In this document: piece after piece, positions 5,976 to 10,572 of the stretch
How positions within the stretch are numbered: the stretch's first letter is position 1
How the letters are laid out: every line of letters starts with the position of its first letter
NCBI GenBank assembly: GCA_900762125.1
Contig: CAAFFL010000012.1
Coordinates: forward strand, 1 to 10,572
Source: an uncultured Prevotella sp.
GTDB lineage: Bacteria; Bacteroidota; Bacteroidia; Bacteroidales; Bacteroidaceae
Length of the DNA stretch: 10,572 nt
Direction: 5' to 3'
Notes under the pieces: model-generated
The model's database searches: none
What the model saw: the letters and a program-made list of their open reading frames with translations, nothing else
Told to the model about the DNA's origin: nothing
Made by a program: the position numbers and the translations under genes

Positions 5976-8198
5976 TTATTCCCTGCACACCAGGTCGGCT
6001 GTCAGTTGGCCGTCGAGGAGCGTGACGTTGAACTTCTTGAGCAGGCTGCGGTCGTTCTTGAAACACTGACAGAGCACATAATAGGCACTATCTGGGGCAG
6101 TCTGGGTCAGCTCCAGGTATTTTTTCATCAATGGCAGGGCCTCGTCGACCTTGCCATCGAGCCATAGGCTGTAGGCCGCATTGAGGTGGTCGGCAGCCGT
6201 AGCCTCGGCGGTGGTGAGGATACTGGCATAGAGCTCGCGGGCATCGGCAAAACGACCTGCCATGAGCAGCCCCCATGCCAGTGCACGGTTCACCCGCAGG
6301 TCGCCCTCGCGCTCGTAGTGCAACTGATAGAGGCCTTGCAGCCCCTCCTCCACTTCGTCATTGTTGACCTGGGCGATGGAGCGGTCGAGCAGGTAGAGCT
6401 TACTATCGGGGTGGAGGTCGAGCAACAGCTGATAATGTTCTTCGGCACCGGCAAAGTCACCGGCATAGAGCGACGCCTGTGCCAAGCCTTTGAGGGCAGA
6501 CTCATAGTCAGCATCGAGTTCGCGCGCCTGTTTGAAGGCATCGACAGCATCGCAGTAGCGGCCCTCATGGACATAGCAATAGCCAGCCATGACGTAGTCC
6601 TCTGCCGTCGCATTGGGATAAGCGCCACAGATGGAGAGCACGCGACTGTAGAGCTTCTTTTTGAAGAAGAATCGCTTCAGGCTCCGCGCCTCATCGGCCA
6701 TCAGCGAACGGAACACCTTGTCGTAGATGGCAGGGCGCCCAAGGTTGCGGTTCTCATCAAAGAGGTTGGCAAACACCTTCCGCATATCGCAGAGCTTGAA
6801 GAAGCGATAGAGGTCCTGCAGATACATCCGTCGGATATAGGCGGCCGACGACAACTCCTCGGAATAGGGCAACTCAATGCCAGCTCCCGTGGTCATGATC
6901 TCCTGGATGTTCTTCGGCAGACGGTTGAACACCGACGACAGGGCGATGATGAAGCTATACTTATCCGACTCGCAGAACGGTCCCTTCTCACCCACGAACT
7001 CGCCAATGGGCGAGTGGAGCACCACTGGCGAGAGGGTCTGCAGCTGAGGATGATCGAGGAAGAATGGCGCAAACCAGTTGGACAACGTATAGAAGAAGGC
7101 GAAACGCTTCATCTGACGGAAGCCGCCGAAGTAGATGTCGGCACCCTGCTGGCGCATGTCCATCATTTTCTGCATGCTTTGCTCGAGCTCCTCCATGCGG
7201 CGGTCGGTCTCGTCACCATGAAGGATGTCGTCCATCGGGTCATCGTCCTTCTCCTTGATGCCCTCGGGCGTGATCTCGAAGCCTTTGTTCTTCATCAGCG
7301 TGGGGATGATGTCGCGCTGCATCTGCTCATTGTCCTTCTCGGCATTGGCGCAATAATAGAACTGCATCTCCAACTCGAGGATCTCTTTCCTTATGGTTTC
7401 ATTGTCGAGGAGCGTAGTAATGCGGCCACCCACACCGTTCTTGACAAAGGGGCAACAGGCGTAGGCTGCCAGCCAACCCACCAGCGCACGCTGACGGACC
7501 TGCTCCATCTGAGCCTGTTCGTAGATGGTGATGAGCGACAAAACCTTTTGGTCATCATAGTTGAACAATGCCCCGAGCATCACAGCCGAGGTGAGCATCT
7601 GTGCATCGTTGGCATCAATGGTTGGCGAGAGAATCAGGGTGGTGATAAACTGTTGAAAGGCCGACGTCCACTGGTGAGAATAGATCAGTGCCTCAAAGAG
7701 CCGGTTGACATAGGCGTAGTGCTTCTCGTAGAGTCCGGCTCGGTGGGCTGCTTGCAGGTCACCACCCTCCAGCGAGAGCATGGCGACGTCCTGTACAAAG
7801 TCCTCCAGACGGCGTTGGATGTCGTCCTCGTCGAGTTCCTGATTAAGGTATTTCATGGCCGTGGCAGCCAAGGGGCCCTCGTGGGTAATGCGATAGTCGA
7901 GAATCGTATCCATGACGATGTGCACCAGTCGCTGACAGAGCTGGGCATAGAGCTGCCCGCGATGCTCATCACGGTAGCCTTTCAGCGCCACGTCGAGCAT
8001 CAGGCGAAAGTCATTCTCCACAGCCTCCAACTCGGCCGTACGACGCGGGAAGTTGTAGTTGTGAAGGATGGCCTTCAGCGCCTTGATGCTCTCACCCAAC
8101 TCTGCGCCATCCAGGGCTTTCCGCACTATCCAGTCCAGTCGTGCCAAGTCATCCTTTGGCTCGTGGCTAAACGGGGTTCCTTCGTCGTAGTATGTCAT
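5976..8198 (-). CDS. Cytoplasmic tetratricopeptide-repeat protein of unknown function
   Basis: The 740-residue protein has no signal peptide or membrane segment. I do not recognise a characterised homologue, though it resembles large uncharacterised TPR proteins seen in Bacteroidales. The N-terminal half is almost all helical, with HEAT/ARM-like or degenerate TPR character. A strongly charged, Met/Gln-rich stretch at about residues 316-352 (DDDPMDD, EELEQSMQKMMDMRQQ) looks like a linker followed by a short coiled coil. An aromatic cluster follows at about 363-383 (MKRFAFFYTLSNWFAPFF). From about residue 532 to 720 there are clear TPR units: GYCYVHEGRYCDAVDAFKQA, the next ending in AEEHYQLLLDLHP, then ALAWGLLMAGRFADARELY and AAYSLWLDGKVDEALPLMKK. 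TPRs usually bind protein partners, so a scaffold role is inferred. It is 30 bp downstream of the lipoprotein gene and probably in its operon, and it converges on uvrA with only 26 bp between their ends. Confidence 0.88.
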   Translation of the reverse strand: MTYYDEGTPFSHEPKDDLARLDWIVRKALDGAELGESIKALKAILHNYNFPRRTAELEAVENDFRLMLDVALKGYRDEHRGQLYAQLCQRLVHIVMDTILDYRITHEGPLAATAMKYLNQELDEDDIQRRLEDFVQDVAMLSLEGGDLQAAHRAGLYEKHYAYVNRLFEALIYSHQWTSAFQQFITTLILSPTIDANDAQMLTSAVMLGALFNYDDQKVLSLITIYEQAQMEQVRQRALVGWLAAYACCPFVKNGVGGRITTLLDNETIRKEILELEMQFYYCANAEKDNEQMQRDIIPTLMKNKGFEITPEGIKEKDDDPMDDILHGDETDRRMEELEQSMQKMMDMRQQGADIYFGGFRQMKRFAFFYTLSNWFAPFFLDHPQLQTLSPVVLHSPIGEFVGEKGPFCESDKYSFIIALSSVFNRLPKNIQEIMTTGAGIELPYSEELSSAAYIRRMYLQDLYRFFKLCDMRKVFANLFDENRNLGRPAIYDKVFRSLMADEARSLKRFFFKKKLYSRVLSICGAYPNATAEDYVMAGYCYVHEGRYCDAVDAFKQARELDADYESALKGLAQASLYAGDFAGAEEHYQLLLDLHPDSKLYLLDRSIAQVNNDEVEEGLQGLYQLHYEREGDLRVNRALAWGLLMAGRFADARELYASILTTAEATAADHLNAAYSLWLDGKVDEALPLMKKYLELTQTAPDSAYYVLCQCFKNDRSLLKKFNVTLLDGQLTADLVCRE

Positions 8199-8206
8199 TC
8201 TTTTGA

Positions 8207-8213
8207 TCCTTTC
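8207..8213 (-). promoter_or_regulatory. Shine-Dalgarno of the TPR gene
   Basis: On the minus strand GAAAGGA ends 8 bases before the ATG at 8198. This is the best Shine-Dalgarno-like site in the window and fixes the start of the TPR gene. It sits in the 30-bp gap after the lipoprotein stop. No TAnnTTTG box is seen in this gap, which supports co-transcription with the lipoprotein gene. Confidence 0.55.
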
Positions 8214-8228
8214 TTCAATTATAGGTCA

Positions 8229-9146
8229 TTATCCCTTCTTCTTGGCTATCAAGATGTCGCGCTGGCGAGGTGCCGTGGCATGCTGGTATTTCAGCTTGGG
8301 CAGGGCCTTGATGGTCTTGCCGTCGGCACCAGTATATTTCTTGATTACGGCGGCATAGTGCTGCAGGCCATTCTTGTTGATGGAGTCGCACATCGCATTA
8401 TACACCTCCGTGAAGCGCTTCACCTGCTGGGCGATGCGCTTGTCCTTCAGAGCCTTCTCACGGAAGACGATGACGCCAAAGCGCATGTTCTTCTTCTGGG
8501 TGTCCATCAGCACGGGATTGCCATTGATGCGGGCGGTGGTGGCTTGTGGCTCGGTGAGGAGCATGGCGTCCATCTCGTTGTTGAGCAGCATCTTCAGGCG
8601 GATGTGGACATCGTTAATCTGTACGCGGAAGACGTCATATTTTGGCTTAGCACTATCGATGGCATAGTCAGCCAGATAGTCGGTGACGGAATAACGGGTC
8701 ATGGCGATCATCTTGTCGGAGAGCTGGTCGAGCTCGCGGATGCGCGCCTGGCGATTGGAGATGAGCTGCCAATAGGCATTCGTAGCCGCAAGGTATCTCA
8801 GCGGTGTGCCCTTTCGTTGCAGGCGCTCAGCACGGAAGAGGTCAGTCGTTGCGCCCTCCACCCATCCTCCGGCGAGGAGCGTGTCACCATCGAGGTGGTT
8901 GGTGCGCAGGCGCAGATGGACGTCGACACCGCACTGCTGAAAGAGACTGTCGTCCATGGCGATGAACAGGGGCAGACAGTCCATCGTCGGCGTGGTAGCA
9001 ATCTTCAGCGACAGGGAATCCTTGACAAACATTTCCCGCCGTTGCTCACGGGTCATCTGCTGCTTCTCCTCATAGCTCTTTCCACATGAGACGAGGAAGA
9101 CGACCAGGAGCAGACTATATAATAAGGTGGCGTTTATTCTTCTCAT
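8229..9146 (-). CDS. Lipoprotein, ABC-type substrate-binding protein (SsuA/NMT1-like, type 2 periplasmic-binding fold)
   Basis: The 305-residue protein begins MRRINATLLYSLLLVVFLVSC, a lipoprotein signal peptide with Cys21 as the lipidated residue (lipobox LVSC). A charged helix-like spacer (residues 22-45) leads to the binding domain at about residue 47. Its opening LKIATTPTMDCLPLFIAMD, then LFQQCGVDVHLRL, GATTDLFRAERL, and the later MLLNNEMDAMLLTEPQA, follow the order seen in SsuA/ThiY/NMT1-type binding proteins for sulfonates, pyrimidines, nitrate and similar small molecules. The ligand cannot be told from sequence. The end is Lys-rich (LIAKKKG). The start at 9146 is chosen because the longer in-frame start at 9215 would place an extra hydrophilic segment before the signal peptide and overlap the radA promoter. 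No permease or ATPase partner is present in the window. It is the first gene of a probable two-gene unit with the TPR gene and is divergent from radA. Confidence 0.85.
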   Translation of the reverse strand: MRRINATLLYSLLLVVFLVSCGKSYEEKQQMTREQRREMFVKDSLSLKIATTPTMDCLPLFIAMDDSLFQQCGVDVHLRLRTNHLDGDTLLAGGWVEGATTDLFRAERLQRKGTPLRYLAATNAYWQLISNRQARIRELDQLSDKMIAMTRYSVTDYLADYAIDSAKPKYDVFRVQINDVHIRLKMLLNNEMDAMLLTEPQATTARINGNPVLMDTQKKNMRFGVIVFREKALKDKRIAQQVKRFTEVYNAMCDSINKNGLQHYAAVIKKYTGADGKTIKALPKLKYQHATAPRQRDILIAKKKG

Positions 9147-9151
9147 ATTTT

Positions 9152-9160
9152 GCAAAATTA
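9152..9160 (-). promoter_or_regulatory. Bacteroidota -7 box for the lipoprotein-TPR unit
   Basis: On the minus strand the bases are TAATTTTGC, a full TAnnTTTGC match, ending only 5 bases before the ATG at 9146. A TTTC lies 20 nt upstream as a weak -33 element. If this is the true promoter, the transcript would start at or within a few bases of the start codon and be leaderless or nearly so. Otherwise another, unrecognised promoter serves the gene. Confidence 0.5.
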
Positions 9161-9168
9161 CAATAATT

Positions 9169-9201
9169 CTTGCAAACCACGAAATTAATTCGTATTTTTG
9201 C
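9169..9201 (+). promoter_or_regulatory. radA promoter (Bacteroidota -33/-7)
   Basis: TATTTTTGC at 9193-9201 matches the TAnnTTTGC -7 box. CTTG at 9169-9172 lies 20 nt upstream and matches three of four bases of the TTTG -33 element, making this the best promoter in the window. It predicts a start near 9206 and a leader of about 50 nt before the radA ATG. It overlaps the upstream part of the oppositely directed lipoprotein promoter. Confidence 0.65.
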
Positions 9202-9218
9202 ATACTGAAAGTCAAACG

Positions 9219-9240
9219 ATGGGTAACGGTTAACGCCCAT
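9219..9240 (+). promoter_or_regulatory. Possible hairpin and mini-ORF in the radA leader
   Basis: ATGGGT pairs with GCCCAT (one G-T pair) around a 10-base loop, followed by TCTGTTTTATTG. This has a loose resemblance to an attenuator hairpin, but the stem is short and the T run is interrupted. The left arm is also the start of a five-codon frame, MGNG and stop (9219-9233). Neither is strong enough to assign a function. Confidence 0.25.
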
Positions 9241-9256
9241 TCTGTTTTATTGAACT

Positions 9257-10572
9257 ATGGCAAAAGATAAAACGATGTACGTCTGCTCCAACTGCGGCTA
9301 CGAGTCAGCCAAGTGGCTCGGCAAGTGCCCCGCCTGCGGTGAGTGGTCGTCGTTCAAGGAGATCAAGGTAGCGGCAACCACGGGTGCCAGCGCGGCCAAG
9401 AATGCGGCCATGTCGCTCCGTCATAACAATGGTGCCGAACATCTCGTGGCGAACAGCCATAACCGCCCTGCGCGCCTGCGCGACATCTCGGCCAAGGACG
9501 AGCCGCGCATCGACACGCACGACACGGAGCTCAACCGTGTCCTCGGAGGCGGCATCGTGCCGGGAAGCATCATCCTGCTGGGTGGTGAGCCGGGCATCGG
9601 CAAGTCGACGCTCACCCTGCAGACCATCCTCGGCATGGCCGATAAGTGCATCCTCTACGTCAGCGGTGAGGAGAGCACCCACCAAATCAAGATGCGCGCG
9701 GAGCGGTTGGGCAGCGCCCCTGACCACGTCTTCATTCTCTGCGAGACGTCCTTGGAGAACATCTATGGCCACATTCAGGAGGTGCAACCACAACTGATCA
9801 TCATCGACTCCATACAGACCATTGCCACGGAGAGCGTCGACTCGGCACCGGGCAGCATCTCGCAGGTACGTGAGTGCGCCGCCTCCCTGCTCCGCTTTGC
9901 CAAGACCAGTGGCGTTCCGGTGATCCTCATTGGCCACATCAACAAGGAAGGAACACTCGCGGGCCCGAAGATCCTCGAGCACATCGTCGACACCGTCATC
10001 CAGTTTGAAGGTGACCAGCACTATATGTACCGCATCCTCCGCAGCATCAAGAACCGCTTCGGCAGTACGTCGGAGCTCGGCATCTACGAGATGCTTCAGA
10101 ACGGCCTCCGGCAGGTCTCGAACCCCTCGGAGCTGCTGCTCACGCAGGATCATGAGGGTCTCTCGGGCATCGCCATCAGCTCCGCCATCGAGGGCGTCCG
10201 TCCGTTCCTCGTCGAGACGCAGGCGCTGGTGTCCACGGCAGCGTATGGCACTCCACAACGCTCGGCAACAGGCTTCGACCAACGACGACTGAACATGCTC
10301 CTCGCCGTGCTCGAGAAGCGGGTGGGCTTCAAACTGATCCAGAAGGACGTGTTTCTCAACATCGCCGGTGGACTGCGTGTCACGGACATGGCCATGGACC
10401 TCAGCGTCATCGCAGCCGTGCTCTCCAGCAACGTCGACACGCCCATCGAGACAGGCTGGTGCATGGCCGGCGAGGTCGGCCTGAGCGGGGAGGTGCGTCC
10501 CGTGAGCCGTGTGGAGCAGCGCGTCGCGGAGGCGGAGAAGTTGGGCTTCACGCACATCATTCTTCCGGTCTA
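9257..10572 (+). CDS. radA: DNA repair/recombination protein RadA (partial, C-terminus off the right edge)
   Basis: RadA (Sms) is a RecA-like hexameric ATPase that drives branch migration during recombination and repair of stalled forks. 438 complete codons are visible; the family has about 455 residues, so only the last few are missing. The N-terminal zinc finger is C10-x2-C13-x10-C24-x2-C27, within the typical SAKWLGKCPACGEW setting. The Walker A is GEPGIGKS at 110-117, and Walker B LIIID at 180-184. The RadA-specific KNRFG motif is at 265-269. The rest is the Lon-protease-like domain, with EGVRPFLVETQALV, RLNMLLAVLEKR, DVFLNIAGGLRV, and GEVGLSGEVRPV near the edge; this domain is structural rather than proteolytic in the family. 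The start gives MAKDKTMYVCSNCGY; the second Met at residue 7 is a less likely start. There is no Shine-Dalgarno, only an AT-rich leader. It is divergent from the lipoprotein-TPR unit. Confidence 0.97.
   Translation, partial: MAKDKTMYVCSNCGYESAKWLGKCPACGEWSSFKEIKVAATTGASAAKNAAMSLRHNNGAEHLVANSHNRPARLRDISAKDEPRIDTHDTELNRVLGGGIVPGSIILLGGEPGIGKSTLTLQTILGMADKCILYVSGEESTHQIKMRAERLGSAPDHVFILCETSLENIYGHIQEVQPQLIIIDSIQTIATESVDSAPGSISQVRECAASLLRFAKTSGVPVILIGHINKEGTLAGPKILEHIVDTVIQFEGDQHYMYRILRSIKNRFGSTSELGIYEMLQNGLRQVSNPSELLLTQDHEGLSGIAISSAIEGVRPFLVETQALVSTAAYGTPQRSATGFDQRRLNMLLAVLEKRVGFKLIQKDVFLNIAGGLRVTDMAMDLSVIAAVLSSNVDTPIETGWCMAGEVGLSGEVRPVSRVEQRVAEAEKLGFTHIILPV

Noticed and set aside
6186..9089. 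A 967-codon open frame on the plus strand, antisense to the TPR and lipoprotein genes.
   Set aside because: It spans two well-supported genes and the gap between them. Its translation has no recognisable domain and is of the His/Val/Leu-rich kind produced by reading GC-rich coding DNA backwards. The opposing frames show TPRs, a lipobox and a Shine-Dalgarno.
9147..9215. A 23-residue N-terminal extension of the lipoprotein from an ATG at 9215.
   Set aside because: It would overlap the radA promoter and displace the lipoprotein signal peptide from the N-terminus.
9305..10555. A 416-codon minus-strand frame opposite radA.
   Set aside because: It is fully antisense to conserved RadA motifs and has no domain signature of its own.
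1..10572. A mobile island, prophage, CRISPR array or defence system.
   Set aside because: No transposase, integrase, repeat array, tRNA-flanked junction or known defence domain was seen; uvrA and radA point to ordinary chromosomal sequence.

Overview
The window looks like chromosomal core or near-core sequence from a Bacteroidota bacterium, most likely order Bacteroidales and plausibly Prevotellaceae. The evidence is four -7 boxes matching the Bacteroidota consensus TAnnTTTGC in short AT-rich gaps, a general lack of strong Shine-Dalgarno sites, a type B type IX secretion (T9SS) C-terminal sorting domain, and a PorT-like barrel. The coding DNA is GC-rich, so a higher-GC member of the group is suggested. 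The taxon is inferred from these traits, not from a marker gene.

Layout from left to right. (1) 1-1365, minus: a proton/oligopeptide (POT/PTR2) transporter whose C-terminus runs off the left edge. (2) 1454-2212, minus: a PorT-type outer-membrane beta-barrel protein. (3) 2213-2313: an intergenic region with two diverging -7 boxes. (4) 2314-3045, plus: a small secreted protein with a type B T9SS sorting domain. (5) 3076-5949, plus: a complete uvrA, 30 bp downstream. (6) 5976-8198, minus, converging on uvrA: a 740-residue cytoplasmic TPR protein of unknown role. (7) 8229-9146, minus: a lipoprotein of the SsuA/NMT1-like substrate-binding type, upstream of the TPR gene and probably in one operon with it. 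(8) 9147-9256: a second divergent promoter region. (9) 9257 to the right edge, plus: radA, missing only its last residues.

Two genome-maintenance genes, uvrA (nucleotide excision repair) and radA (recombination branch migration), sit beside cell-envelope genes. The PorT-like barrel and the T9SS cargo form a divergent pair and may be linked in function. The lipoprotein and TPR gene form a second unit, and no ABC permease or ATPase for the binding protein is visible here. I see no tRNA, rRNA, CRISPR array, insertion sequence, phage gene or integration scar. No gap between genes exceeds about 110 bp. I did not find a clearly new multi-gene system. The best candidates for follow-up are the divergent T9SS-linked pair, the orphan binding-lipoprotein/TPR operon, and the altered proton-coupling motif of the transporter.
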